Positions 1 to 7,653 are shown, numbered from the stretch's first letter. The stretch: 16,597 nt of DNA from DASSHC01 sp035693105 (GCA_035693105.1 DASSHC010000438.1:1-16597); one strand, 5' to 3'. Notes: a model not told the origin generated them from the sequence alone. Numbers and translations: made by a program.

Positions 1-729
1 ATCCTTGGGCTCCCCCACGCTCAAGCCGCCCACCGCGCAGCCGTCCACCGGCAGGCTGGCGATGTACGCCGCGCTCTCTCGGCGCCGCTCCTCCTCAAAG
101 CCGCCCTGGGCGATGCCGAAGAGCAGCATCCCGCCGGCCGCCTCCTCACCCACCATAGCGAAGTGGTCCAGCGCGCGCCGTAGCCAGCGGTGCGTGCGGC
201 GCATGGCTTCCGCCTGCACGGACGGGGACGAGTCCCAGCCGACCAGTTCATCCAACGGCATGATGATGTCCGAGCCAAACGCGAATTGCAGATCGATGGC
301 TGACTCGGGCGTGAGCTGCTGCTTGCTCCCGTCGAGATGCGAGCGGAAGACCACGCCCTCCTCGCGCACCTCGCGCCGATGGGCCAGGCTGAAGATCTGG
401 AAGCCGCCGGAGTCGGTCAGTATTGGGCCATCCCAGCGCATGAAGGCGTGCAAGCCGCCCGCATCGCGCAGGATCTCCGGGCCGGGCCGCAGCATGAGAT
501 GGTAGGTGTTGGCCAGGACAATCCGGGTGCCGGTGGCTGCCACCTCGTCGGGCGTGAGCGCCTTAACGCTCGCCTGAGTGCCGACCGGCATGAAGGTCGG
601 CGTCGGCACGCTACCTCGGCGCGTGCGCAGGCACCCAAGCCGGGCGCCGCTGGCCGCGTCCTGCCGGATAAGCTCAAAGGTCTCGTGTTCGATGGCTCCG
701 TTGACGCGCGCACCGTCCATGCCCATCAT
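1..729 (-). CDS. tgt: tRNA-guanine transglycosylase (Tgt), N-terminal part, runs off the window
   Basis: Exchanges the queuine precursor preQ1 for guanine at the wobble position of GU(N) anticodon tRNAs. The reading frame is open for 243 codons to the left edge, about two thirds of a normal ~380-residue enzyme. Visible TIM-barrel motifs are PTFMPVGTQASVKALTPDE, LANTYHLMLRPG, ILTDSGGFQIFSL (its Asp, about residue 106, is the conserved substrate-binding/catalytic Asp), FRSHLDGSK, GSDIIMPLDE and FGIAQGGFEEERRRES followed by GGLSVGEPK at the edge. The second catalytic Asp and the zinc-binding cysteines would lie outside the window. Three in-frame ATGs occur at the start (729, 726, 720). No Shine-Dalgarno sequence precedes them, but a good promoter places transcription start at about 729, so a leaderless start is likely. 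Divergent from the methyltransferase gene. Confidence 0.96.
   Translation of the reverse strand, partial: MMGMDGARVNGAIEHETFELIRQDAASGARLGCLRTRRGSVPTPTFMPVGTQASVKALTPDEVAATGTRIVLANTYHLMLRPGPEILRDAGGLHAFMRWDGPILTDSGGFQIFSLAHRREVREEGVVFRSHLDGSKQQLTPESAIDLQFAFGSDIIMPLDELVGWDSSPSVQAEAMRRTHRWLRRALDHFAMVGEEAAGGMLLFGIAQGGFEEERRRESAAYIASLPVDGCAVGGLSVGEPKD
701..729 (+). promoter_or_regulatory. candidate promoter of the divergent methyltransferase gene
   Basis: TTGACG (701-706), 17 bp, then CATCAT (724-729), which keeps A2, T3, A5 and T6 of the -10 consensus. Start of transcription would fall near 736, the methyltransferase ATG, again suggesting a leaderless mRNA. The -10 overlaps the first codons of tgt. 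Weaker than the tgt promoter and proposed mainly from position. Confidence 0.3.
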
Positions 730-735
730 GCGGGG

Positions 736-765
736 ATGATACGGACAGGGATGCGCGAAAGTCAA
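736..765 (-). promoter_or_regulatory. sigma-70-type promoter of tgt
   Basis: On the minus strand TTGACT (765-760) is followed after 18 bp by TATCAT (741-736). This predicts transcription start at about 729, on or next to the first in-frame ATG of tgt, so the mRNA would be leaderless or nearly so. The -10 box lies over the first codons of the opposing methyltransferase gene. Confidence 0.55.
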
Positions 766-1422
766 AGCGCCCGCACAGGCCGGCGCCGCGTGCTGCAGAC
801 CGCCTTTCACCTGCTCTACCGCTTCGGCGGCCGTGGCTACGACCCGCTGGTGCGAGTGCTCTTCGGTTCCGCCTGGGACGAGTGGCGCACCGCGACCATC
901 CCCTGGCTTGACCAGGATCCGGTGCTGGACCTCGGCTGCGGCACCGGTGTCCTGCTGGCGCAGTTGAGCCACCTTGGAATCCGCTCCCTTGGCATCGACG
1001 GCTCGCGGTCGATGCTGACCGCCGCGCACCAGCGCGGAGCACGCCCGCTCGTGCGAGCCGACGCGTACGCGCTGCCGCTGCGTGGCCGGTCCATCGGCGC
1101 TTGCGTCGCGACTTTTCCAGCACCCTACATTCTCGAACGCGCCGCGCTCGACGAGGTGGCGAGGGTGCTTCGGCCGGGTGGCCGCTTCGTCGTCCTGCTC
1201 GGCGGTGCCCCGTCGCGGCCGCCGGGTTCGCTGATCCGCTGGCTCTTGCGCCTGGCCTACGGCGACCAGCGCGAGATACCAGTGCCGAAGCCGTCGCTGC
1301 TGAGCCATGAATTACTGCCGGGCTCATGGCAGCTGCTCGAACTGCCCGCTGGACAAGCGGTCATCTGGCTGGCCCAGCGCCGCCCGGATGCCCACGGCGT
1401 GTCTCCCGAGAGCTCCGAGTAG
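736..1422 (+). CDS. class I SAM-dependent methyltransferase (Methyltransf_11-like)
   Basis: A 228-residue protein with a Rossmann methyltransferase core. Motif I VLDLGCGTGVLLAQL (about 63-77) binds SAM. LGIDGSRSML (about 85-94) carries the acidic residue for the ribose. VRADAYALPL (about 106-115) and the post-motif VARVLRPGGRFVVLL (about 141-155) complete the family pattern. Substrate is not predictable; the UbiE/Methyltransf_11 superfamily covers small molecules, lipids and quinones. The open frame extends to 337, but that part is antisense to tgt and is not coding. The start is ATG 736 or ATG 751. 736 fits the promoter-predicted transcription start, and neither has a good ribosome site. Convergent with the monooxygenase, with only 5 bp between stop codons. 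Confidence 0.85.
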   Translation: MIRTGMRESQSARTGRRRVLQTAFHLLYRFGGRGYDPLVRVLFGSAWDEWRTATIPWLDQDPVLDLGCGTGVLLAQLSHLGIRSLGIDGSRSMLTAAHQRGARPLVRADAYALPLRGRSIGACVATFPAPYILERAALDEVARVLRPGGRFVVLLGGAPSRPPGSLIRWLLRLAYGDQREIPVPKPSLLSHELLPGSWQLLELPAGQAVIWLAQRRPDAHGVSPESSE

Positions 1423-1427
1423 AAAGC

Positions 1428-2915
1428 TTAAGAGAAACCGGTGCGCTGTGCCCCTGTGGGCGGCCCGAACCAGGTGGTAAGCGCGCCGGCAAGCCCCCGG
1501 TCCGTCGTGCCGTCTCCTACCCAGGCGACATGTCCGTCTGGCCGTATCAACACAGCCCTGGGAGCCGCGACCGAGCCGAGCGCCGGAAGCTCCCAGTCTC
1601 CATCGTAGCGCGCATCAATCGCCTTCACCTGGTCCGCCCACGCCGTAACGTCGAAGGCACCGGGCTCACCAAGGTTGATGAGCACCGGCTTGGCGTCGTG
1701 CAGCAGCGTGAAGAGCCGCAGCGAGCCGTCGTCGGTGACCAGGTCGAGATCGGGCATGCGGCGTCCGAGCAGCGCGTGTCCCTCGCCGAGGTCGTAACGA
1801 ACGTCCAGACCAGACATCCTCGCGGCCAGTCGTTTGCGCGGCTCCTCCATGGCGAGGAGCTCGGACATGATGTCGCGCAAGGCATTGGTGCGGTCATCGG
1901 TGCGTAGCAGCGCGACCTGCGCCATCGTGTCGCGCAGCACTTGGGCCGCGACCGGGTGCCGCTCGGCATGATAGGTATCGAGGAGGCTTTCCGGCGCTGT
2001 CTGCTTGACGACCTGGGCCAGCTTCCAACCCAGGTTCACCGCATCCTGTAGCCCGATGTTGAGACCCTGTCCGCCCACCGGGTAATGCACGTGCGCCGCG
2101 TCGCCGGCCAGCAGCACCCGCCCCTGGCGATAGGAAGCCGCCTGCCGGGCCATGTCGGTGAATCTCGAAATCCAGGTGGGGCTGTGGATGCCGAAATCGG
2201 TCCCGTACACGGCGATGAGCGCCTCGCTGAGGTCGCGCAGGGTCGGCTCGCCGCTCTGGCCGAGGCGCTGTTCGGTCACGAGGACCCCCACCTGCGCCCC
2301 ATCCTCCAACTTGCTCAAGCCATGGATACCGAGGGCATCGCGGCGTACGCCCCATTCCGGTTCCTGCGCCATCTGGACCTCGGCTATCAGGTTGCTCGTT
2401 GAGGGATCCCACCCGGGAAAATCGATGCCGGCGGCTTTGCGGATCAGGCTGCGTCCGCCGTCGCACCCGACGAGGTAGGCCGTTTGCAGCGACGAGCCGT
2501 CTGATAGCTTCACGTCAACCCCGGTGTCGTCCTGCGCGAAGCCGGTCACTGCACGTCCACGATAGATCGGCACCGCCAGCTCGTCCACCCAGCCAGCCAG
2601 GATGCGCTCAATGTGCTTCTGCCTCAGCGCGAGCCCGTAGGGGTGGCGAGTGGGAAAGTCGCTGATGTCCAAGCGAATCCAGGCGAACCCTGCGACCTGG
2701 GCCACCTGCCCCTGTGCGAGGAACCGATCGGCGATACCGCGCTGATCGAGAACCTCGATGGTGCGTGCGTGCAGGCCGCCCGCGCGCGAGCCGGCGAGGT
2801 CCTGGCCGAAGCGTCGCTCGACGATGGCCACGTCGACTCCCGCCAGTGCCAACTCGCCGGCCAGCATCAGCCCGCTTGGACCTCCTCCGGCGATCACCAC
2901 CGCGTGCTCGGTCAT
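1428..2915 (-). CDS. FAD-dependent aromatic monooxygenase, rifampicin monooxygenase (Rox)-like
   Basis: A 495-residue class A flavoprotein monooxygenase (PHBH fold). It has the N-terminal FAD motif VVIAGGGPSGLMLAGE (about 6-21), the DG motif YLVGCDGGRSLIRKAAG (about 147-163) and the GD motif GRVLLAGDAAHVHYPVGGQG (about 265-284). A thioredoxin-like C-terminal domain ends in VLIRPDGHVAWVG. Long stretches such as LHARTIEVLDQRG, YGTDFGIHSPTWISRF, LLDTYHAERHPVA and RYDLGEGHALLGRRMPDL match my recollection of actinobacterial rifampicin monooxygenases, so Rox-type rifamycin hydroxylation/linearisation is a reasonable hypothesis. Other phenolic substrates remain possible. ATG 2915 is preceded by GGAG 8-9 bp upstream. 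No resistance partner gene or regulator is adjacent. Confidence 0.88.
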   Translation of the reverse strand: MTEHAVVIAGGGPSGLMLAGELALAGVDVAIVERRFGQDLAGSRAGGLHARTIEVLDQRGIADRFLAQGQVAQVAGFAWIRLDISDFPTRHPYGLALRQKHIERILAGWVDELAVPIYRGRAVTGFAQDDTGVDVKLSDGSSLQTAYLVGCDGGRSLIRKAAGIDFPGWDPSTSNLIAEVQMAQEPEWGVRRDALGIHGLSKLEDGAQVGVLVTEQRLGQSGEPTLRDLSEALIAVYGTDFGIHSPTWISRFTDMARQAASYRQGRVLLAGDAAHVHYPVGGQGLNIGLQDAVNLGWKLAQVVKQTAPESLLDTYHAERHPVAAQVLRDTMAQVALLRTDDRTNALRDIMSELLAMEEPRKRLAARMSGLDVRYDLGEGHALLGRRMPDLDLVTDDGSLRLFTLLHDAKPVLINLGEPGAFDVTAWADQVKAIDARYDGDWELPALGSVAAPRAVLIRPDGHVAWVGDGTTDRGLAGALTTWFGPPTGAQRTGFS

Positions 2916-3513
2916 CGCCGCACTCCAGTCAGCATGACGCCGGTCGTGACCTCAGCGCTGCCTCGCTTGGCCGCGCCATTCGGCGGCGCGTACATCCGCA
3001 TCCCCGCGCCGGGTGTCCGCGGCTGCCACGCGATTCCCACCGCCGGCTCGACAATCCAGTTCGAACCATGTGTCGGCGGCAACACCCGCATTTCGTGACT
3101 CCCATTCCCGCTGTTCCGGCGCTCCGGCAGACGATTATGCGGCACGACCCGGGGCTTGCGGCAAGCTCCCAGGTGTGCGGTATACTGGATGTGGCAGGGA
3201 GCGATTCTCTTCTTGCCACCCCATTGCGGCAACGGAAAACGCCTCACATTCACCTGGCGCTGATTGCCTTCCCGGCCCGACCGCTCCCCCTGTTCGCGAC
3301 ATCAACGGCTCGATCTTGGCCCACACCGACTCGCCGAGCGCTGCTGATCGTGTCATGCTCCCCTGCCCACGCGATCGCCAGCGCCGTCGTGGGAAACACG
3401 CGCGAAGGAGGTCATCGTGGCCACGAAGATGCAGGAGCCGGGTGTGAGCAGGCATTTCTTCGTCGCGCTGCTCATCGTCACGCGCTGTACCTTGATCGTG
3501 AAAGGAGATGGCG
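2916..3513. other. about 600 bp without a convincing gene
   Basis: Several open frames cross this stretch on both strands, but none shows a recognisable motif, and their translations are rich in Arg, Pro and His as expected of non-coding GC-rich DNA. It holds the upstream region of the monooxygenase (-). It also contains a TATACT box at 3181-3186 between two copies of the palindrome TTGCGGCAA, and two Shine-Dalgarno sequences (3405-3411 and 3501-3507) leading to the small membrane protein gene. No tRNA or known riboswitch was recognised. Confidence 0.6.
3156..3186 (+). promoter_or_regulatory. weak promoter-like element with palindromic -35 region
   Basis: TATACT at 3181-3186 matches the -10 consensus well and has the same TATACTGG context as the sigma factor promoter at 14779. 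The only -35 candidate is TTGCGG (3156-3161) with a long 19-bp spacer. That -35 lies inside the perfect 11-bp palindrome CTTGCGGCAAG (3155-3165). No gene begins soon downstream, so the transcript, if any, would be a long leader or a non-coding RNA. Confidence 0.25.
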
Positions 3514-3747
3514 ATGGATTCTGCCGCGATGACCGGAGGCTCGTTCATCACCGTAGTTCTTCTGCTCTTCCTGGCCTTCTTTTTCCCCCCAGCGGTGGCC
3601 ATGCTGCGCGGCTCGCTGCGCCAGGTCGCGCTGTCGTTGATCCTGACATTGCTCGGGTGGATTCCGGGCGTGGTCTACGCGCTGTGGATTCTGGCGCACC
3701 GCCCAGCGCTACGCTCGCCGGCCGGGCTGGAGGAATATCCGGTCTAA
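3514..3747 (+). CDS. small YqaE/Pmp3-family membrane protein
   Basis: A 77-residue hydrophobic protein with two predicted membrane helices: FITVVLLLFLAFFFPPAVAM (about 11-30) and VALSLILTLLGWIPGVVYALWIL (about 38-60). The FPP in helix 1 and LTLLGWIPG.VYALW in helix 2 are the hallmark of the UPF0057/YqaE/Pmp3 family of stress-linked plasma-membrane proteolipids. Molecular function of the family in bacteria is poorly defined. Start: AAAGGAG (3501-3507) is directly adjacent to an ATG at 3508, too close to use, but 6 bp from ATG 3514, which is preferred. The polar tail ends in EEYPV. Located alone between non-coding DNA and the glycosyltransferase gene, 81 bp away. Confidence 0.82.
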   Translation: MDSAAMTGGSFITVVLLLFLAFFFPPAVAMLRGSLRQVALSLILTLLGWIPGVVYALWILAHRPALRSPAGLEEYPV

Positions 3748-3828
3748 CGTCGTTGGGCGGCCGCGCCGCGACTGGAGTACGATCTGCGGCTGGGAAGCTG
3801 GGAACGGGATCATTGGCGGAGGCGCGGC

Positions 3829-4947
3829 GTGCCGGACGCTGACAGGCCACGGGTGCTGATCGACGGGCGGCTGCTCGCGTACCGCCACGGCGGCATTCAG
3901 CGCTACGCCGCTGCCCTGGGGGAGTGGCTGCCGCGGGTCGCGCCGGAATTCGACTGCCGGCTGATTACCAACCGCCCGACCGAAGCCGGCTTGCCGCTCG
4001 CGCGGGTGCGTACGCCGCCGCACTTTCGCTTTGAGCGATGGACGCTCGGAGTCGAGCTGGCGGTTCGGCGGCCAGTGCTGGTCCACAGCACCGACTTCAT
4101 CGCCCCGGTGCTTCCCGCGGCAGCGCGCGTGGTGACCGTGCACGACCTCGCCTTCCTGGAGCATCCCGAGATCCTCGACACGCCCAGCCGCCGCTACTAC
4201 GGTCAGCTCGGTGCCTCGCTGCGCGCGGCCGATCGCGTGATCACGGTCTCGTCCTACACCGCCACACGGCTCGACCACTGGTTCGACCTGCCGCCGGCGC
4301 GCGTCGCCGTTATCCCTAACGGGATCGATCCCGAGCGCTTTACCCTGCTCGATCCGCCGCAGGCGGTCGTGCTGGATGAGTTAGGCGCTGATATCGCGGC
4401 CTTCATCGGCGCCGAGCGCCCATTGATCCTGGCCGTGGGCACGGTGGAGCCGCGCAAGGGATACGACCTCTTGCTTGATTCACTGGAGCAGTCAGTGTCT
4501 AGGGATATGTCGTGCGTCGTTGCCGGCCAGCCCGGTTGGCATGCGCGCGGGCTCGAGCACCGGCTGGCCGCGGCCGAGGCTACCGGGCGCGTGCGCTGGC
4601 TGCGCCAGGTCAGCGACCGCGCGCTCGCCGCGCTCTACGCTTCGGCCACGCTCCTGGCGCTCCCGTCGCTCGACGAGGGCTTCGGGCTCCCGGCGCTCGA
4701 AGCGATGGCGTGCGGGTTGCCGGTGGTCGCCGCGGCGGCCGGCGCGCTGCCCGAGCTGCTCGGCGGGGCCGGTGTGCTGGTCGAGGAGCGCTCACCCGCG
4801 GCCTGGGCCGAGGCGCTCGCCGGGCTCGCGCTGGACGCTCCGCGCCGCGCCGAATTGGCGCGGCTGGGCCGCGAGCGTGCGCGGCACCTCAACTGGCGTC
4901 GCACGGCGGAGCAGACCGCGGCGGTCTACCGCGAGGTGCTGGCGTGA
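3829..4947 (+). CDS. GT-B glycosyltransferase, family 4 type
   Basis: A 372-residue retaining glycosyltransferase of the GT4/Glycos_transf_1 type, cytoplasmic or membrane-associated, transferring a sugar from a nucleotide-sugar donor. The N-terminal acceptor half contains GRLLAYRHGGIQRYAAAL (about 13-30). VHDLAFLEHPEIL (about 104-116) and ITVSSYTATRLD (about 138-149) are typical of mannosyl/rhamnosyl-type GT4 members. The donor half has PNGIDPERF, AVGTVEPRKGYDLLL (about 202-216) and EGFGLPALEAMACGLPVVAA (about 283-302), which includes the EX7E catalytic motif. Sugar and acceptor cannot be told. GTG 3829 has GGAGG at 3818-3822, 6 bp upstream. The stop overlaps the pth start (GTGA), so the two are translationally coupled. 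Confidence 0.9.
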   Translation: MPDADRPRVLIDGRLLAYRHGGIQRYAAALGEWLPRVAPEFDCRLITNRPTEAGLPLARVRTPPHFRFERWTLGVELAVRRPVLVHSTDFIAPVLPAAARVVTVHDLAFLEHPEILDTPSRRYYGQLGASLRAADRVITVSSYTATRLDHWFDLPPARVAVIPNGIDPERFTLLDPPQAVVLDELGADIAAFIGAERPLILAVGTVEPRKGYDLLLDSLEQSVSRDMSCVVAGQPGWHARGLEHRLAAAEATGRVRWLRQVSDRALAALYASATLLALPSLDEGFGLPALEAMACGLPVVAAAAGALPELLGGAGVLVEERSPAAWAEALAGLALDAPRRAELARLGRERARHLNWRRTAEQTAAVYREVLA

Positions 4948-5561
4948 GCGAGCGGCCGAGCTGGATGATCGTCGGTCTCGGCAACCCGGGGCGGCAGTAC
5001 GCGCGCACCCGGCACAACGTCGGCTTCATGGTGCTCGATCTCCTCCGCCGCGAGCTGCCGCCTGGCACCGAGCGCAAGCGCTTCGACGCCCAAATTATCG
5101 AGACGAGCGATGCGCTCGGCCGCGTCATCTTGATCGAGCCCCAGACCTTCATGAACCGCAGCGGGCTGGCGGTCGCGCCTGCCGCGCGCTGGTACAAGGT
5201 CCGTCCCGAACGCATCCTGGTGATCCACGACGAGCTCGATCTCCCCTTCGGCCAACTCCGCCTGCGCCCGGGAGGCAGCAGCGCCGGTCACAACGGCATT
5301 ACCTCAATCATCCAGCAGCTCGGTACCGAAGGTTTTCCCCGGCTGCGCATCGGTGTCGGCCGACCGGAGCACGGCGCCACTATCGGCTACGTGCTTAGCC
5401 GCTTCCAGCCGGAGGAGGAACGCTTGCTGCCCGACCTGCTGGCCCGCGCCGCCGACGCGGCCCGCGCCTGGCGGCGCGAGGGTATCGACGTTGCGATGAA
5501 CCAATTCAATCGCCGAGGCGCAATCGACGTGAGGGACGAACCTGCAGACAAACGGACATAG
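4944..5561 (+). CDS. pth: peptidyl-tRNA hydrolase
   Basis: Releases tRNA from prematurely dropped peptidyl-tRNA. The 205-residue protein carries every Pth active-site motif: MIVGLGNPGRQYARTRHNVG (about 8-27, with Asn14 and catalytic His24), PQTFMNRSG (Asn71), ILVIHDELDLPFGQLRLRPG (Asp96) and GGSSAGHNGITSI (Asn117), followed by the C-terminal lid helix. Length is normal for the family (about 190-205). GTG 4944 overlaps the glycosyltransferase stop in GTGA. Pth is commonly paired with unrelated genes, so the neighbour says little about function. A 65-bp gap separates it from the acyl-CoA cluster downstream, which may have its own promoter, though none is obvious. Confidence 0.96.
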   Translation: MSERPSWMIVGLGNPGRQYARTRHNVGFMVLDLLRRELPPGTERKRFDAQIIETSDALGRVILIEPQTFMNRSGLAVAPAARWYKVRPERILVIHDELDLPFGQLRLRPGGSSAGHNGITSIIQQLGTEGFPRLRIGVGRPEHGATIGYVLSRFQPEEERLLPDLLARAADAARAWRREGIDVAMNQFNRRGAIDVRDEPADKRT

Positions 5562-5626
5562 ACACGCCGCGCGCGAGATGGCACCCTGTGCTGGTGAGCC
5601 GGTGGAAGGAAGGTGCGGCGAGAGCT

Positions 5627-6478
5627 ATGGAGATCAACCGGGTCGCCGTCGTCGGTGCGGGAACGATGGGCAGCGGCATCGTGCAGGTGGTGGCGCAGGC
5701 CCAGATCGCGGTCACGATGATCGACCGCGAGAGCGGGATCCTCGACCATGCCGTGGCCGCCATCGAGCGCAACCTGGCGCGCGGCGTCGAGCGCGACCGC
5801 ATCAGCCAGCAGGATGCCGACATCGCCCGCGGGCTGATCGACACGGATGTGAGCCTGGAGAGTGCGCGGGACGTCGACATCGCCATCGAGGCGGTCAACG
5901 AGAACCTGGAGACGAAGCTCGGCATCTTTCGCTCGCTCGATCGGATCTGCGCTCCCGAGGCGATCCTGGCCTCCAACACCTCCTCGATCTCGATCACCCG
6001 CCTCGGCGCGGCCACCGACCGCCCGGAACGGGTTATCGGCATGCACTTCTTCAACCCGGTGCCGGTGATGCAATTGGTCGAGGTCGTGCGCGGCCTGGCG
6101 ACCACCGATGACACCGCGCGGACCGTCACCAGCTTCGCCGAGCGGCTGGGCAAGACAGCGGTCACGATCGAGGACTTTCCCGGATTCATCTCCAATCGTG
6201 TCTTGATGCCGATGATCAACGAGGCGATCTATTGTCTTCTCGAAGGTGTCGCCAATGCCGAGAGCATCGACACCGTGATGAAGCTCGGCATGAACCACCC
6301 GATGGGTCCGCTGGCGCTGGCCGATTTGATCGGCCTCGATGTCTGCCTGGACATCATGGAAGTGCTGCACCACGATCTGGGTGAGTCGAAATACCGCCCT
6401 TGCCCGCTCTTGCGCAAGATGGTCGCGGCCGGACGGCTGGGCCGCAAATCCGGGCAAGGGTTCTTCAGCTACGGCTAG
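5627..6478 (+). CDS. hbd: 3-hydroxybutyryl-CoA (3-hydroxyacyl-CoA) dehydrogenase
   Basis: NAD(P)-dependent oxidation of (S)-3-hydroxyacyl-CoA to 3-ketoacyl-CoA. The 283-residue length is that of monofunctional Hbd/PaaH enzymes. RVAVVGAGTMGSGIVQ (about 5-20) is the Rossmann nucleotide site, NTSSISIT (about 117-124) carries the conserved Ser, GMHFFNPVPVMQLVEVV contains the His140-Glu152 catalytic pair, and DFPGFISNRVLMPMINEA holds Asn190. The C-terminal dimerisation domain has MNHPMGPLALADLIGLD and GRLGRKSGQGFFSYG. The open frame extends upstream to 5588, but ATG 5627 is where homology begins; the ribosome site is weak. First gene of the acyl-CoA cluster, 8 bp before the acyl-CoA dehydrogenase. 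Confidence 0.95.
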   Translation: MEINRVAVVGAGTMGSGIVQVVAQAQIAVTMIDRESGILDHAVAAIERNLARGVERDRISQQDADIARGLIDTDVSLESARDVDIAIEAVNENLETKLGIFRSLDRICAPEAILASNTSSISITRLGAATDRPERVIGMHFFNPVPVMQLVEVVRGLATTDDTARTVTSFAERLGKTAVTIEDFPGFISNRVLMPMINEAIYCLLEGVANAESIDTVMKLGMNHPMGPLALADLIGLDVCLDIMEVLHHDLGESKYRPCPLLRKMVAAGRLGRKSGQGFFSYG

Positions 6479-6486
6479 GCGGGACG

Positions 6487-7638
6487 ATGGATTTTGCGCT
6501 CGATGAAGAGCACAGGCTGCTGCGCGCGGCGGTCGAGGAATTCGCCGCCCGTGAGGTCGCGCCGCGCGTGCGCGCGCGCGACCAGGAGGCCAGCTTCCCG
6601 GCCGAAGAAGTCGTCGCCGCGGGGCGCAACGGCTTGCTGGGCCTGCTGGTGCCCGAGCAGTACGGCGGCACGGCGGTCGGCACGCTCGGCGCGGTCATCG
6701 TCTACGAGGAAGTGGCGCGCGTCTCGCCCTCCCTCTCGGTCATCCTCTCTGTCCACAACTCGCTGGTCTGCGGAGCGCTGGCCGGCTACGGCCGTGAGGA
6801 TCTTAAGGCGCGGCTTCTTCCGCGCCTGGCGAGCGGCGCGCTGCTCGGCGCCTACGCCCTGACAGAGTCCCAGGCCGGCTCCGACGCCGCAGCAATACAG
6901 ACACGCGCACTTGCCGGTCCTGATGGTTATCGCATCAGCGGGCGCAAAATGTTCATCACCTCCGGCGCCCACGCCGGCCTCTTCGTCGTCTTCGCCGTGA
7001 CCGATCCGGCGGCCTCGACCTCGCGACGCATCTCGGCCTTCGCGGTCGAAGCGGACCGACCGGGTGTGCGCGTGGTCCGCGCGGAGCCCAAGCTCGGGCT
7101 GCGCGCTTCCGAGATCGTGGAGCTGGAGTTCGACGACGTGCTGGTAGCTCCCGACCACCTGCTGGGCGACGAGGGTCACGGCTTCGGCATCGCTATGAGC
7201 TTGCTCGACGGCGGGCGGATCGGCATCGGCGCCCAGTCCGTCGGCATCGCCCGCGGCGCCTTCGAACGGGCCTTGCGCTACGCCGGCGGGCGCCATCAGT
7301 TTGGCCAGCCGATCGGCCACTTCGAGGCGATCCAGATCAAACTGGCGGACATGGCGACGCGTATCTCGGCAGGGCGCCTGCTAGTCTACCGGGCTGCCTG
7401 GTTGCGCGACAGCGGCCGGGAGCATTCTCTGGCGGCCTCCGAGGCCAAACTCTTCGCCTCGGAAGGCGCGGTCGCCGTGGCCGACGCGGCGGTCCAGATC
7501 CACGGGGGGTATGGTTACCTGGAGGAGTTCGAGGTCGAGCGCTACCTGCGGGACGCGCGTGCGACCACCCTCTATGAGGGCACGTCGGAGATCCAGCGGC
7601 TGGTGATTGCCCGGCGACTCCTGGCGGATCAGAATTAG
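6487..7638 (+). CDS. acyl-CoA dehydrogenase, short/branched-chain type
   Basis: FAD enzyme introducing the alpha,beta double bond into acyl-CoA and passing electrons to ETF. 383 residues, normal for SCAD-like enzymes. Motifs are the N-terminal helical domain (EEHRLLRAAVEEFAAREVAP), the FAD/substrate signature YALTESQAGSD (about 123-133), RIGIGAQSVGIARGAFE, the FAD dimer contact GRHQFGQPIGHFEAIQ, and the C-terminal QIHGGYGYLEEFEVERYLRD. Catalytic Glu364 is in YEGTSEIQ, the position used by butyryl-, isobutyryl- and glutaryl-CoA dehydrogenases; isovaleryl- and long-chain-type enzymes place it elsewhere. With the mutase downstream, n-butyryl-CoA is the preferred substrate, but isobutyryl-CoA cannot be excluded. 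ATG 6487 follows the hbd stop by 8 bp, so the two are in one transcript. Confidence 0.94.
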   Translation: MDFALDEEHRLLRAAVEEFAAREVAPRVRARDQEASFPAEEVVAAGRNGLLGLLVPEQYGGTAVGTLGAVIVYEEVARVSPSLSVILSVHNSLVCGALAGYGREDLKARLLPRLASGALLGAYALTESQAGSDAAAIQTRALAGPDGYRISGRKMFITSGAHAGLFVVFAVTDPAASTSRRISAFAVEADRPGVRVVRAEPKLGLRASEIVELEFDDVLVAPDHLLGDEGHGFGIAMSLLDGGRIGIGAQSVGIARGAFERALRYAGGRHQFGQPIGHFEAIQIKLADMATRISAGRLLVYRAAWLRDSGREHSLAASEAKLFASEGAVAVADAAVQIHGGYGYLEEFEVERYLRDARATTLYEGTSEIQRLVIARRLLADQN

Positions 7639-7653
7639 GACGGCGGAGGAGCG

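Noticed and set aside
674..1327. Long minus-strand open frame opposite the methyltransferase
   Set aside because: Arg/Ala/Gly-rich translation without motifs, antisense to a gene with clear SAM motifs; a normal by-product of high GC.
3055..3075. GTTCGAAC resembling a tRNA T-loop
   Set aside because: The flanking bases cannot form the 5-bp T stem on either strand, and no acceptor or anticodon arm is found nearby.
4512..4943. In-frame upstream extension of pth
   Set aside because: Overlaps the glycosyltransferase catalytic domain in another frame; GTG 4944 gives the canonical Pth N-terminus.
5387..6457. 356-codon minus-strand open frame opposite pth and hbd
   Set aside because: His/Asp/Arg-rich, no family pattern, fully covered by two well-supported genes.
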